Of a stretch of 64,000 nucleotides of DNA, positions 28,958 to 39,267 are shown in pieces. The stretch covers positions 48,331 to 112,330 of the forward strand of contig NZ_LGHZ01000003.1 in NCBI RefSeq assembly GCF_001266615.1. The letters run 5' to 3'. The stretch is from Kluyvera genomosp. 1. GTDB taxonomy: Bacteria > Pseudomonadota > Gammaproteobacteria > Enterobacterales > Enterobacteriaceae. How positions within the stretch are numbered: position 1 is the first letter of the stretch; each line of letters begins with the position of its first letter. The position numbers and the translations under genes are program-made. A model generated the notes under the pieces. It searched no databases and was not told where the DNA came from. It saw only the letters and a list, made by a program, of their open reading frames with translations.

Positions 28958-30916
28958 TTATGACGGCATCGCGATGGACTGCTTCTCTTCCAGCAGTTTA
29001 TCCACCACGCCCGGATCGGCGAGCGTTGAGGTATCGCCCAGATTGCTGGTGTCGCCCGCGGCGATCTTGCGCAGAATGCGGCGCATGATTTTGCCTGAAC
29101 GGGTTTTTGGCAGCGAATCGGTCCAGTGCAGCACGTCTGGCGTCGCCAGTGGCCCAATCTCTTTACGCACCCAGTTACGCACCTCGGTGTAGAGCGCAGG
29201 GGTTGGCTCTTCACCGTGGTTCAGCGTGACGTAGGCGTAAATCGCCTGGCCTTTGATGCTGTGCGGAATCCCGACAACCGCGGCTTCGGCAATCTTCGGA
29301 TGGGAAACCAACGCTGATTCAATTTCCGCTGTGCCTAAACGGTGGCCGGAGACGTTCAGCACGTCATCGACGCGGCCGGTTATCCAGTAATAGCCATCTT
29401 CGTCACGACGCGCGCCGTCGCCGCTGAAGTACATGTTTTTGAAGGTGGAGAAGTAGGTCTGCTCAAAGCGTTCGTGATCGCCAAACAGCGTACGCGCCTG
29501 GCCCGGCCAGGAGTCGGTGATGACCAGGTTGCCCTCGGTAGCGCCTTCCTGCGGATGGCCTTCATTATCGACCAGCGCTGGCTGCACGCCGAAGAACGGA
29601 CGGCTGGCGGAGCCGGCTTTGAGCTCAATGGCACCCGGCAGCGGGGTGATCATGAAACCGCCGGTTTCGGTCTGCCACCAGGTATCCATCACTGGGCACT
29701 TTTCGTTGCCGATTTTCTGCCAGTACCATTCCCAGGCTTCCGGGTTGATCGGTTCGCCAACGGAGCCAAGAATACGCAGGGAGGAACGATCGGTTCCGGT
29801 GATGGCTTTATCGCCTTCGGCCATCAGCGCACGAATAGCCGTCGGCGCGGTATAGAGAATGTTAACTTTATGTTTATCAACGACCTGACACATACGTGCT
29901 GGGGTTGGCCAGTTTGGCACGCCTTCAAACATCAGCGTCGTCGCGCCGCAGGCCAGCGGGCCGTACAGCAGATAGCTGTGTCCGGTAACCCAGCCCACAT
30001 CGGCGGTACACCAGTAGATGTCGCCCGGATGGTAGTCGAAGACATATTTAAAGGTGGTGGCGGCATACACCAGATAGCCGCCGGTGGTGTGCAATACCCC
30101 TTTCGGCTTGCCGGTCGAACCGGAGGTATAGAGGATAAACAGCGGGTCTTCTGCGTTCATCTCTTCCGGTTGATGCTGGTCGCTGGCCTTCTCTTGCAGG
30201 TCGTGCCACCACAGGTCGCGACCTTCTTGCCAGTCAATTTTTCCGCCGGTACGCTTGAGCACAACGACGTTTTCGATGGTTTTAACGTTCGGGTTTTTCA
30301 ACGCGTCGTCGACGTTTTTCTTCAGCGGCACGTTACGGCCAGCGCGGACGCCTTCATCAGACGTGATCACCAGACGCGCGCTGGAGTCGATGATACGGCC
30401 AGCAACGGCTTCCGGTGAGAAGCCGCCAAAGATAACGGAATGGATAGCACCAATGCGGGCGCAGGCTAGCATTGCTACGGCTGCTTCCGGCACCATTGGC
30501 ATATAGATAGCGACCACGTCGCCTTTCTTCACGCCCAGAGAGAGCAGGGTGTTTGAGAAACGGCAAACATCACGATGCAGTTCACGATAGGTAATGTGCT
30601 TGCTTTGGGTGGCATCGTCGCCTTCCCAGATGATAGCGGTCTGATCGCCGCGTTCGTGTAGATGGCGGTCAAGACAGTTGGCGGCCAGGTTCAGGGTGCC
30701 GTCTTCGTACCATTTAATTGAGACGTTACCCGGTGCGAAAGAGGTGTTTTTAACTTTGGTGTAAGGCCGCATCCAGTCGAGGATTTTGCCCTCTTCAGCC
30801 CAAAATGCATCAGGGTTGGTGACGGACTGCTGGTATTTGGTCTTGTATTGTTCCGGGTTAATCAGGCAGCGTTCTGCAATATTTGCAGGAATAGAGTGTT
30901 TGTGAATTTGGCTCAT
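28958..30916 (-). CDS. acs: Acetyl-coenzyme A synthetase (AMP-forming)
   Basis: The start at 30916 ([18 protein letters not shown]) gives 652 residues, the E. coli length; five more residues (MEKKS) in the open frame are not conserved. It activates acetate via acetyl-AMP to acetyl-CoA for scavenging low acetate. Motifs: the P-loop-like [20 protein letters not shown], the hinge [21 protein letters not shown], and the regulatory lysine in [11 protein letters not shown] (Lys609), which is acetylated by Pat and deacetylated by CobB. First gene of acs-yjcH-actP and divergent from gltP over about 414 bp. Confidence 0.98.
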   Translation of the reverse strand: MSQIHKHSIPANIAERCLINPEQYKTKYQQSVTNPDAFWAEEGKILDWMRPYTKVKNTSFAPGNVSIKWYEDGTLNLAANCLDRHLHERGDQTAIIWEGDDATQSKHITYRELHRDVCRFSNTLLSLGVKKGDVVAIYMPMVPEAAVAMLACARIGAIHSVIFGGFSPEAVAGRIIDSSARLVITSDEGVRAGRNVPLKKNVDDALKNPNVKTIENVVVLKRTGGKIDWQEGRDLWWHDLQEKASDQHQPEEMNAEDPLFILYTSGSTGKPKGVLHTTGGYLVYAATTFKYVFDYHPGDIYWCTADVGWVTGHSYLLYGPLACGATTLMFEGVPNWPTPARMCQVVDKHKVNILYTAPTAIRALMAEGDKAITGTDRSSLRILGSVGEPINPEAWEWYWQKIGNEKCPVMDTWWQTETGGFMITPLPGAIELKAGSASRPFFGVQPALVDNEGHPQEGATEGNLVITDSWPGQARTLFGDHERFEQTYFSTFKNMYFSGDGARRDEDGYYWITGRVDDVLNVSGHRLGTAEIESALVSHPKIAEAAVVGIPHSIKGQAIYAYVTLNHGEEPTPALYTEVRNWVRKEIGPLATPDVLHWTDSLPKTRSGKIMRRILRKIAAGDTSNLGDTSTLADPGVVDKLLEEKQSIAMPS

Positions 30917-31330
30917 GCTTTTTTTCTCCATGTAAGATGTTAATAATATGTCTCATAAAAGTTAATAACAGAGGGAGAAGAAGCTTTGTTTACTATTTGC
31001 GCGGCAGATCACGCAATAGTGGAATTGTTCAAATAACGTTCATTTGATTCTTTGAACAGAAATAATTGCGGAAAGGGATTTATAGAATTCGGCGGAAATT
31101 TTTTGTTTTTATAACAAAAACTTATAAATAATTATTGGTAGAAATTAGTAGTAATATCAAATTTTGTGGTGAAAAGCCCTGTTCTGAAAGGGTTGCACGA
31201 GACACCGTACAGATGATACTGATACTGCGCGTTAAAAACCTCTAAAAGTAAACGCAACACAAATCACCCCCTTTCAAATGGATACCATTCCCGTTCGGTA
31301 TGGTATTTTTCATTGAGGAAGTCTGCAGTT
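30917..31330. other. acs-gltP divergent regulatory region
   Basis: 414 bp without a gene, A/T-rich in the middle. On the acs side a CRP-like site (minus strand CGTGATCTGCCGCGCA, 30998-31013) and an inverted repeat TGTTCAAA / TTTGAACA (31026-31058) are visible. On the gltP side a hairpin with T-run (31282-31310) precedes the start. In E. coli acs is activated by CRP and modulated by FIS and IHF; the exact promoters here are not resolved. Confidence 0.55.
31282..31310 (+). terminator. Leader hairpin with T-run just upstream of gltP (attenuator-like)
   Basis: ATACCAT / ATGGTAT (7-bp perfect stem, 11-nt loop) followed by TTTT, ending 20 bp before the gltP ATG. It has the layout of an intrinsic terminator inside the 5' leader. 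It could be an attenuator of gltP or the end of a short leader RNA. Confidence 0.5.
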
Positions 31331-32644
31331 ATGAAAAAAACACGAATCAGCCTTGCGTGGCAAATTCTCATTGCCCTGGTGCTAGGTATTATTCTGGGTA
31401 GTTATCTTCATTATCATAGCGATAGCCGCGAATGGCTGGTTATGAATCTTCTGTCTCCTGCTGGCGATATTTTCATCCATCTGATTAAAATGATCGTCGT
31501 GCCGATTGTTATTTCAACGCTGGTCGTGGGAATAGCGGGTGTCGGTGACGCAAAACAGCTTGGGCGAATTGGTGCTAAAACCATTCTTTATTTCGAAGTG
31601 ATCACCACGGTAGCGATTATTATCGGTATTACCATGGCGAATGTCTTCCAGCCTGGGTCAGGGATCGATATGTCACAGCTGGCGACGGTGGACATTTCGA
31701 AATACCAAAGCACGACCGCCGAAGTACAAAGCCATGCCCACGGGTTGATGGGAACTATCCTGTCGCTGGTGCCGACCAACATCATCGCGTCGATGGCCAA
31801 AGGCGATATGCTGCCGATTATCTTCTTCTCGGTACTGTTCGGCCTCGGCCTCTCTTCGCTGCCTGCGACACACCGCGAGCCCCTGGTCACGGTATTCCGT
31901 TCTATTTCAGAAACCATGTTTAAAGTGACCCATATGGTCATGCGCTACGCACCGGTTGGGGTATTCGCGCTGATTGCCGTGACGGTGGCAAACTTTGGTT
32001 TTGCTTCCCTGTGGCCGCTGGCGAAGTTAGTGCTGTTGGTTCACTTTGCGATTCTGTTCTTCGCGCTGGTGGTGCTGGGTATTGTGGCGCGCATCTGCGG
32101 GTTGAGCATCTGGATCCTGATTCGCATCCTCAAAGACGAGCTGATTTTGGCGTATTCCACCGCCAGCTCCGAGAGCGTGCTGCCGCGTATTATTGAGAAG
32201 ATGGAAGCCTATGGTGCGCCGGCGTCGATCACCAGCTTTGTGGTGCCAACCGGCTACTCCTTTAACCTCGATGGTTCTACGCTGTACCAGAGTATTGCAG
32301 CTATCTTTATTGCCCAGCTGTACGGTATCGACCTGTCTATCTGGCAGGAAATCGTGCTGGTGCTGACGTTGATGGTGACCTCGAAAGGTATCGCGGGCGT
32401 ACCAGGCGTCTCCTTCGTGGTACTGCTGGCGACGCTGGGCAGCGTAGGGATTCCACTGGAAGGCCTGGCGTTTATCGCCGGCGTTGACCGTATCCTTGAT
32501 ATGGCACGTACCGCGCTGAACGTGGTGGGTAATGCGCTAGCGGTGCTGGTCATTGCCAAGTGGGAACACAAGTTCGACGTTAAAAAAGCGCGCGCCTATG
32601 AGCGCGAGATGCTCGGCAAGTTTGATAAAACGGCCGATCAATAA
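31331..32644 (+). CDS. gltP: Proton/glutamate-aspartate symporter GltP
   Basis: The ATG at 31331 (MKKTRISLAWQILIALVLG) gives 437 residues, as in E. coli. The TTG-started frame from 31313 would add MRKSAV and overlaps the ribosome site GAGGAAG. It is a DAACS (SLC1-type) trimeric carrier with eight helices and two re-entrant hairpins: the serine-rich hairpin ASSESVLPR, VPTGYSFNLDGS, TSKGIAGVPG and the substrate helix MARTALNVVGNALAV. Imports glutamate and aspartate with protons. Closed by a strong terminator. Confidence 0.97.
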   Translation: MKKTRISLAWQILIALVLGIILGSYLHYHSDSREWLVMNLLSPAGDIFIHLIKMIVVPIVISTLVVGIAGVGDAKQLGRIGAKTILYFEVITTVAIIIGITMANVFQPGSGIDMSQLATVDISKYQSTTAEVQSHAHGLMGTILSLVPTNIIASMAKGDMLPIIFFSVLFGLGLSSLPATHREPLVTVFRSISETMFKVTHMVMRYAPVGVFALIAVTVANFGFASLWPLAKLVLLVHFAILFFALVVLGIVARICGLSIWILIRILKDELILAYSTASSESVLPRIIEKMEAYGAPASITSFVVPTGYSFNLDGSTLYQSIAAIFIAQLYGIDLSIWQEIVLVLTLMVTSKGIAGVPGVSFVVLLATLGSVGIPLEGLAFIAGVDRILDMARTALNVVGNALAVLVIAKWEHKFDVKKARAYEREMLGKFDKTADQ

Positions 32645-32654
32645 TAGAAAGAAA

Positions 32655-32687
32655 AACAACGCCGGGATTTCCCGGCGTTGTTGTTTT
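32655..32687 (+). terminator. Intrinsic terminator of gltP
   Basis: AACAACGCCGGG ATTT CCCGGCGTTGTT with a following GTTTT: a 12-bp perfect stem, 10 bp past the gltP stop. It may also serve yjcO, whose 3' end is 23 bp away on the other strand. Confidence 0.92.
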
Positions 32688-32709
32688 GGGGAGGGGGAGC
32701 AGCGAATAT

Positions 32710-33393
32710 TTACTCTGCGCTCGCCTTATCAAATTCTTCGCAGCCAGTATCAAACCCTTCGGTACAGCTCAGATTCAGCCACTGTAGCGCCTTCTGTTTG
32801 TTTGGTGCAATAAAGCCTTTCTCACCGTTCAGGAACATCATGCCGGCCCAGTGTTCGGCATAGCCGGTACGCGACAGCGCCGAACTGTTTTTGAAATAAT
32901 CCGTCGCCTTTTCATCATCTTCTTTCACGCCGATTCCGTTGGCGTAAATCAGCCCCAGCAGCATTTGCGCATCAACGGCAAAATCGCTTTCCGCGTTGGT
33001 GGATGCCTGCTCGAGCAGGGTTACCGCGCGTGGATAGTCGGTTTGCCCCGACTGACTATTGATAAGAATACGCGCAAGGATGACTTCGCCTGCTCGGCTA
33101 CCCGCCTTTGCGGCTTTCTCCGCCAGCGTTTTGGCCGCCGGATAATCGAGATCCACCGGGTTGGTAATTTTAATCTGCGCCAGCAGTGCGCAGGCATCCG
33201 CATCACCGCTGTCGGCGGATTTCTGCGCCCAGAATTCGGCTTTGCTCAAATCGCCCGAACTAAACCAGGTATCCGCCAGATAGTACTGCGCACGAGCATC
33301 TCCGGCTTCTGCGGCTTTTAAATATTGGCTACCCGGTTCTTCCGCATGGGCGAACAGCGCAACCAACCATAGCAATGCAAAAATGTGTTTCAT
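32710..33393 (-). CDS. yjcO: Sel1-repeat protein YjcO
   Basis: 227 residues with a signal peptide (MKHIFALLWLVALFAHA). The body is a chain of Sel1-like alpha-alpha repeats, e.g. SQYLKAAEAGDARAQYYLADTWF, AEFWAQKSADSGDADACALLAQI and DAQMLLGLIYANGIGVKEDDEKATDYF. E. coli YjcO is 229 residues. Sel1 repeats act as protein-protein scaffolds; a periplasmic location is expected. No specific partner is known. It converges on gltP and lies downstream of fdhF on the same strand with a 92-bp gap. Confidence 0.93.
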   Translation of the reverse strand: MKHIFALLWLVALFAHAEEPGSQYLKAAEAGDARAQYYLADTWFSSGDLSKAEFWAQKSADSGDADACALLAQIKITNPVDLDYPAAKTLAEKAAKAGSRAGEVILARILINSQSGQTDYPRAVTLLEQASTNAESDFAVDAQMLLGLIYANGIGVKEDDEKATDYFKNSSALSRTGYAEHWAGMMFLNGEKGFIAPNKQKALQWLNLSCTEGFDTGCEEFDKASAE

Positions 33394-33485
33394 TTTATTG
33401 TGTAGGTGACCGAGGAAGTGGGCAGTATAAAGATAAAGCGAGGATAAAAAAACGCCTCCGAATGGAGGCGTTGAAACGAGTCCGC

Positions 33486-35633
33486 TTAGCCGATTGCGCT
33501 TTCGCGCAAACTGGCCTTCAGCTTCGTATACTCATCAATCACATACTGCTCGGCGGCGCGTTGGTCGGCAATCGGCTCAACGTTGACGGCGCAGTACTTG
33601 TACTCAGGCGTTTTGGTAATCGGACTCAGGTTCTCGGTTACCAGCTCATTACATGCACCAATCCACCACTGGTAGGTCATGTAAATCGCTCCTTTGTTTG
33701 GACGATCGCTCACAGCTGCACGAGTGATGACTTTGCCCTTACGGGAGTTCACCCACACCAGCGCTTCATCTTCAATGCCTAAACGGGCGGCATCGGCGGT
33801 GTTGATCTGGGCATAGCCCGGTTCGTCCGCCAGCGCGGCCAGCGCTGCACAGTTGCCGGTCATGGAGCGGCAAGAGTAGTGGCCGACTTCACGGACCGTC
33901 GACAGTACCATCGGGTACTCTTCGGTCAGTTTGTCGATAGGCGCAACCCAGTCACAGGTGAAGAACTGCGCCAGGCCGTTCGGGGTGTCAAACTTCTCTT
34001 TAAAGAGGTAAGACGTCCCCTGGTCAGCGTCAGACTCATCGCGACATGGCCACATGACATAGCCCAGTTCGCCCATTTTGTCGTAGGTGGCACCGTAGAA
34101 GTCAGGGCACAATCCGCGCAACTCATCCCAGATTTCCTGGGTGTTGTTGTAGTGCATTTTGTAGCCCATACGGGTGGCGATTTCACTGATGATCTGCCAG
34201 TCCGTTTTCAGGTCCCACTTCGGCTCAACGGCTTTAAAGAAGCGCTGGAAGCCACGGTCAGCGGCGGTAAAGACGCCTTCATGCTCGCCCCAGGAGGTAG
34301 ACGGTAAAATAACGTCTGCGGCCGCAGCGGTTTTGGTCATGAAGATATCCTGGACGATAACCAGTTCCAGATCTTCGAAGCCTTTACGAACCGCAGAGAG
34401 TTCGGCATCGGTCTGTAACGGGTCTTCACCCATGATGTACGCCGCGCGCACTTCGCCATGCGCCGCACGGTGCGGCAGCTCGCTAATGCGATAGCCGGTG
34501 TGCTCAGGCAGACTGTCGACGCCCCAGGCTTTGGCGAACTTCTCGCGGTTTTCCGGGAACTTCACGTACTGATAGCCTGGATAGGTATCCGGCAGCGCAC
34601 CCATATCACACGCGCCCTGAACGTTGTTCTGGCCGCGGACTGGGTTAACGCCAACGCTTGGCTTACCGAGGTTACCGGTGAGCATCGCGAGACTGGTCAG
34701 TGAACGCACGGTTTCCACGCCCTGATAGAACTGGGTAACACCCATGCCCCATAGGATGGCGGCGTTGTTTGCCGAGGCATACATACGGGCGGCCTGGCGG
34801 ATTTCCTGCGCGCTAACGCCGGTAATCGCTTCGACGGACTCCGGCGTATAGCCTTCGACAATCTTACGGTACTCTTCATAACCTTCAGTACGGGCAGCGA
34901 CAAACGCTTTGTCGTACAGGTTTTCTTCAATAATGACGTGCCCCATGGCGTTGAGCAGCGCGATATTCGAGCCATTTTTCAACGCGAGGTGCATGTCAGC
35001 AATGCGCGCGGTTTCAATTTTGCGCGGATCGCAGACGATGATTTTCGCCCCGTTACGTTTAGCGTTAATCACGTGATTCGCCACGATAGGGTGGGAATCC
35101 GCCGGGTTGTACCCGAAAATAAACACTAAATCGGTATTATCAATTTCGTTAATCGCATTACTCATTGCGCCGTTACCGACCGATTGGTGCAGACCTGCAA
35201 CCGAAGGGCCGTGTCAGACACGAGCGCAGCAGTCAACGTTATTGGTACCAATAACGGCGCGCGCAAATTTTTGCATTACATAGTTGGTTTCATTACCCGT
35301 CCCGCGTGAGGAACCGGTAGTCTGAATAGCATCTGGGCCGTATTTCGCTTTGATCGCGCTTAAGCGGTCAGCAACGTAATTTAGCGCTTCATCCCAGGAA
35401 ACGGATTCCAGTTTGCCGCCGCGTTGGCGACGGATCATTGGGGTCTTCAGGCGCGGGGTCAGGATCTGGGTATCGTTAATGAAGTCCCAGCCATAATAGC
35501 CCTTCAGACACAGAGTACCCTGGTTGGTTTTCCCCTGCGCCGCCTCAGCCCGGACGATTTTACCGTTATCGACCACCAGGTTGATTTTGCAACCTGATGC
35601 GCAATACGGGCAAACCGTGACGACTTTTTTCAT
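33486..35633 (-). CDS. fdhF: Formate dehydrogenase H, selenocysteine-containing
   Basis: One 715-residue selenoprotein read through an in-frame TGA at 35214-35216 (residue 140, VDCCARV-U-HGPSVAG). A naive translation splits it into a 139-residue and a 559-residue piece. It is the molybdopterin enzyme of the formate hydrogenlyase complex, oxidising formate to CO2 in mixed-acid fermentation. The N-terminal [4Fe-4S] ligands Cys8, 11, 15 and 42 are present (CPYCASGC...GTLCLKG). A SECIS element follows the UGA, and a sigma-54 promoter lies upstream. Both halves align end to end with E. coli FdhF, so this is not a pseudogene. Confidence 0.97.
35173..35216 (-). other. SECIS element and selenocysteine UGA of fdhF
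   Basis: The 44 nt starting at the UGA form the bacterial SECIS hairpin. The apical stem-loop TTGCAGGTCTGCACC carries the GGTCTG loop read by SelB. It is nearly identical to the E. coli fdhF element, differing at one visible position (CCTTCGG for CCATCGG). Confidence 0.93.
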
Positions 35634-35684
35634 CGGTCTCGCTCCAGTTAATCAAATCGCGCATACGCGCTGTCGCCCTCAGTA

Positions 35685-35700
35685 TGCATCTTTTATGCCA
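35685..35700 (-). promoter_or_regulatory. Sigma-54 (-24/-12) promoter of fdhF
   Basis: The minus strand TGGCATAAAAGATGCA has the GG (-24) and GC (-12) doublets at correct spacing, about 52 bp upstream of the ATG. FhlA binding further upstream is expected; CATTTCGACACGTC at about 35781-35794 (minus strand) could be part of it but is unproven. Confidence 0.87.
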
Positions 35701-35800
35701 CTTTTTTATTGTGGGCATTCCCTGATGTTACGGGCAAAATTTGGTCAAAACCCTGACGAAAAACAGGCCATCGTCATATTTGACGTGTCGAAATGATAAG

Positions 35801-35822
35801 CCGCGTGACATTTATCACGCGG
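35801..35822 (-). terminator. Hairpin downstream of mdtP
   Basis: A perfect 8-bp stem CCGCGTGA / TCACGCGG with a 6-nt loop, 8 bp beyond the mdtP stop. On the minus strand it is followed by CTTATCATTT. Confidence 0.6.
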
Positions 35823-35830
35823 CGAGAGGA

Positions 35831-37288
35831 TTAATGAGAGGACACCGGAGCCTGATAACCGCCGCCGAGCGTTTTGATGAGCTGAATACTTTGCACAACG
35901 CGTTGCGTATCCAGTACCAGCAGCGACATTTGCTCAGAAAGTACCGGTAGACGAGATTCAGTGGCCTGTAACCGGCTACCGAGCCCCCGATGAAAGGCCG
36001 CTTCGGCAGCGTTTTGGCCAAATTGGCTGGCCTCGACACGCTCAGCCTGCATTTCTCGCTCTTCGTTCAGCGTTTGCAGGCGTGTACCGTTTATTGCCAC
36101 ATCACGCACGGCATCCAGTACCGACTGGTTATAGCGCTCAATCAGCATATTGCTGGTGGCGCGGATGTTTTTCAGGTTGGCGTTCAGACGACCGCCGTCG
36201 AACAACGGCAGGCGGAGGCCGGGGATAAAGTTAATCTGCTTGCTGGGGCCTTTGAACAGATCGTCTATATGAATAGCGTCCAAACCGAAGAACACTTTGA
36301 TGTCGAAGCTGGGATAAAACAGCGCTTTTGCGGCATCAACCTGATCGAGCGAAGCCTGCACGTACCAGCGCATCGCCTGCAGATCGGGGCGGCGGGCGAG
36401 CAGATCGTAGGAGAGCGTGGCAGGAATCCCCGTCTGAACCTGCGGCAGTGCGACCGGTTTGATCTCTGCCAGTTCGTTACCGTTGGCACCAATGAGTGCG
36501 CGCAGCGACTCGCGCGTCTCTTTGATTTGCCCTGTGGCGGCGGCAATTTGTTTTTCTACCGCCAGCATTTGCGCCCGAGCGCCGTGGTAAGGCACTTTAG
36601 CCTCTAGCCCTTGCGCCACTTTGCTCTGATGCGCCTGAACCGCGTAGTTGATCACGTCGCGGGTTTGCTCGAGTAAATCAAGCATCTGATAGCTGGCCTG
36701 CATGCTGTAGTAGAGCTGCGCCACGCCGGTTGAGATGGCAAGTTCTACCGCTGCGGTTTCAGCCAGTGCGGCATTCTGTGCGCCAATTGCCGCCGCAACG
36801 GCTGAACGATGAACGCCCCACAGATCGAGATCCAGCCCAGCAACTAGCCCAACGGTTGCCTCCGTATAGTAAGGGCCGTCCATGCCGATCCTCGGTGCAT
36901 CGAGTGCATAAGGGCCGAGGAAACCGTTGGCAGATGCGCGCTGGCGGTTAATCATTCCGAGTGCCACCATCTGGAGCTGCGATCCCGCTTCCAGCAGATC
37001 GGCTTGCGACTGTGCTTTCTCTTCGCGCAGCTTTGCTTCGGCAAGGGTATGGGAACCGGACAGCGCTTTATCGATAAGTGAACGGAGTTGAGGATCGTTA
37101 AACTGCCGCCACCACTGCGCCTGCGGCCAGCCCTGGCTTGCCAGATGAATATCGTCAGCCAGCCTGATTTGCGTGGGCTGTAGCTGGGAATGGGCGGCAG
37201 AGTCGTTACGGATCAATGCGCAGCCGGAAAGCGTTGTGGCGCTGCCGATAAGGCCGCACAAGAGAATGCGGAAAAAGTGACGGGTCAT
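35831..37288 (-). CDS. mdtP: Outer-membrane efflux lipoprotein MdtP (NodT/TolC family)
   Basis: 485 residues (488 in E. coli). A lipoprotein signal LSGC puts the lipidated cysteine at residue 23. The rest is the tandem OEP domain of the TolC fold, with the family stretch ARRPDLQAMRWYVQASLDQVDAAKALFYPSFDI and GLRLPLFDGGRLNANLKN. Together with MdtN (adaptor) and MdtO (inner-membrane pump component) it forms an exporter reported in E. coli to confer puromycin, acriflavine and tetraphenylarsonium resistance. Start overlaps the mdtO stop by 4 bp. Confidence 0.95.
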   Translation of the reverse strand: MTRHFFRILLCGLIGSATTLSGCALIRNDSAAHSQLQPTQIRLADDIHLASQGWPQAQWWRQFNDPQLRSLIDKALSGSHTLAEAKLREEKAQSQADLLEAGSQLQMVALGMINRQRASANGFLGPYALDAPRIGMDGPYYTEATVGLVAGLDLDLWGVHRSAVAAAIGAQNAALAETAAVELAISTGVAQLYYSMQASYQMLDLLEQTRDVINYAVQAHQSKVAQGLEAKVPYHGARAQMLAVEKQIAAATGQIKETRESLRALIGANGNELAEIKPVALPQVQTGIPATLSYDLLARRPDLQAMRWYVQASLDQVDAAKALFYPSFDIKVFFGLDAIHIDDLFKGPSKQINFIPGLRLPLFDGGRLNANLKNIRATSNMLIERYNQSVLDAVRDVAINGTRLQTLNEEREMQAERVEASQFGQNAAEAAFHRGLGSRLQATESRLPVLSEQMSLLVLDTQRVVQSIQLIKTLGGGYQAPVSSH

Positions 37289-39267
37289 TGTAATGTGGCT
37301 CCTTGCGCCTGGTTCTCGGCGATGGTGGTCGCTGGACGAGTCCAGTCGGGTAAACTGGCTATCTGCCGTATAACGCGCTGTGTCTGTGCGGGTAATGTGG
37401 AAGACATTTCGCTGGGCAGTGATAGGGGCGTAGCCTCGCCGTTTTCCAGCCCAGCGGCATACTGCTCCAGCGCCTGGGCGAGGGAAGGATTTGGCATCGT
37501 GGTGCCGTCACTGGCGTAGAGAATTTCCCGGCCACATTGAAGCGTGCTTCTGCTGAGGGCGAGAAGAGAGTTGCGCTGGTCATTATCAAGCTGCCGCTCT
37601 AGCGTCACGCGGTCACACATCTCTTCGCATGCATTGAAGGCGGCATGACAGCCGATACGTAGCTGAAGGTAGGCGCGTCGATCGGTAGGATCCTGTTGCG
37701 GGATGCGCAGCAGTTTTCCCAGCATGTTTAGTGCACTCGCCAGTTTCTGTGGCAGAGCTTTCGCTTCGCTTTCCGGCCAGATAAAGGTAAAGATTATCGC
37801 CGAGACGGCGGTGCCGATCAGGATGCCAACGGCACGATCGCGGATCTCGACCAGATCGTAAACCGGGCCAAAAACGTTCTCGAGGGTCGCCAATGAAAAC
37901 GTGACGATGAGCTGCGTACCAATATAGGAGGATCGCTCCGATCCGGTGGCTATCCACGCGCCGAGCAGGAAAATAGGCGACAGCACGCACAGCAGCTCCA
38001 CGATGTTATCCAGCCAGGGCATGATGAAAATGGTCATCAACAGCGCCAGCATGGCGCCAATGAATGCGCCGCCAAAACGTAGCACCATTTTCTGGCCGGT
38101 TGAGCCAATACTGGGGTTAGCCACGATGATGCAGGTTAGCATGCAGGTATGGATGCCTTCCCAATCGACGCCGGAGTAGAAGATGTAGCAGATCATGCAG
38201 GCAAGCAGCGTTTTCAGCGCGTAGTGGATATACGCCGGGTTGCTAAAAGCATCGGGCACCATCGACGACTCTTTCACGGCGGGAGAAGGTGGCGTTTTGG
38301 GGTCCATATGACCCAGTTGAATCAGCCGTTCACAGAGATTTTCCAGCCCACATTCCCGGGCAGCGATTCGCTCTTCGTCGCAAAGCTGCCATGGGGTTTG
38401 CCAGATCTCTCCTTGCGCAATAGCCCGCTGTAGCACCGTGATTTCATACCGCAGCTTATGTGCCAGCGCCGGATGCCTGGCGGCCTCGTCGTTATAACGG
38501 TTGAGAGTGGAGTACAGGTAACTGACGGTGGCAACGCAATTTTTCCACCAGGCGCTATGCGCTTTCCAGTCGGCATCATCGGCCATGCAAAATGCGTTAA
38601 GTTTTTGCAGCGCGAGTACTTCACGTTCAACGTATTTTTCCACAAGCGGAGGCGTTGGTGTTGTCAGGTGCCTGAGTGCGTCATCCAGACGCGCGCACAG
38701 CGATTTCTGCATTTGCCTTCCAGCTCGGTTGGGAAACCAGATCACGCCGATCAGTACCATGAGCAGCGTAGGGTAAAGCCCTACGACGATACACCACAAC
38801 GTGAGACGGACAATCACCTCTGGATAATCAACCATACCGGGAAAAGTCTGACCGTATACGGCAACAATCGCGAGGGCAAAAAACACCAGCCCCAGCTTAT
38901 GAGTACGCATCATAAACATGCTGCCAAGGACAATCAGGCTGGCAACGATCAAGCGGATCAACGGGTAACTGTACGACCATTTGTAGATCAGAAATAAGCA
39001 GCCAATCTCCATGATCGTCGCGGCGATAAACAGGATTGCCACCACTTTGGTGTAAAACGCGTTCGACTGTACACCGTAAAACAGCACCGTCAGCGAGATG
39101 GCCAGAAACGGGATCTCAAAGGTCATGGAGATGATCGTTACCAGCAGGCAGCTTACCCACAGCTGAAGTATTTGCGACTGCCGTCCGGGACGCTTTTCGC
39201 TCAGTTCGTCATGCAAAAACGCCAGTAATCGAACCAGCGGTAGCGGCAGATAATTGAGCGCGTTCAT
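37285..39267 (-). CDS. mdtO: MdtO inner-membrane efflux component (FUSC/PET family)
   Basis: 660 residues (683 in E. coli, so slightly shorter). Two sets of about five to six membrane helices (WVSCLLVTIISMTFEIPFLAISLTVLF and IHYALKTLLACMICYIFYSGVDW) are separated by cytosolic domains, the fusaric-acid-resistance/AaeB layout. GIHTCMLTCIIVANPSIGSTGQKMVLRFGGAFIGA is the FUSC signature. Works with MdtN and MdtP. It shares one base with the mdtN stop and overlaps mdtP by 4 bp. Confidence 0.94.
   Translation of the reverse strand: MNALNYLPLPLVRLLAFLHDELSEKRPGRQSQILQLWVSCLLVTIISMTFEIPFLAISLTVLFYGVQSNAFYTKVVAILFIAATIMEIGCLFLIYKWSYSYPLIRLIVASLIVLGSMFMMRTHKLGLVFFALAIVAVYGQTFPGMVDYPEVIVRLTLWCIVVGLYPTLLMVLIGVIWFPNRAGRQMQKSLCARLDDALRHLTTPTPPLVEKYVEREVLALQKLNAFCMADDADWKAHSAWWKNCVATVSYLYSTLNRYNDEAARHPALAHKLRYEITVLQRAIAQGEIWQTPWQLCDEERIAARECGLENLCERLIQLGHMDPKTPPSPAVKESSMVPDAFSNPAYIHYALKTLLACMICYIFYSGVDWEGIHTCMLTCIIVANPSIGSTGQKMVLRFGGAFIGAMLALLMTIFIMPWLDNIVELLCVLSPIFLLGAWIATGSERSSYIGTQLIVTFSLATLENVFGPVYDLVEIRDRAVGILIGTAVSAIIFTFIWPESEAKALPQKLASALNMLGKLLRIPQQDPTDRRAYLQLRIGCHAAFNACEEMCDRVTLERQLDNDQRNSLLALSRSTLQCGREILYASDGTTMPNPSLAQALEQYAAGLENGEATPLSLPSEMSSTLPAQTQRVIRQIASLPDWTRPATTIAENQAQGATLQ

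Noticed and set aside
29342..30418. Plus-strand open frame of 358 codons opposite acs
   Set aside because: Lies entirely inside acs, which is recognised with all motifs; the antisense translation has no recognisable domain.
34000..35216. fdhF as a broken gene (premature stop)
   Set aside because: The TGA is at the conserved selenocysteine position 140 and is followed by a SECIS hairpin.
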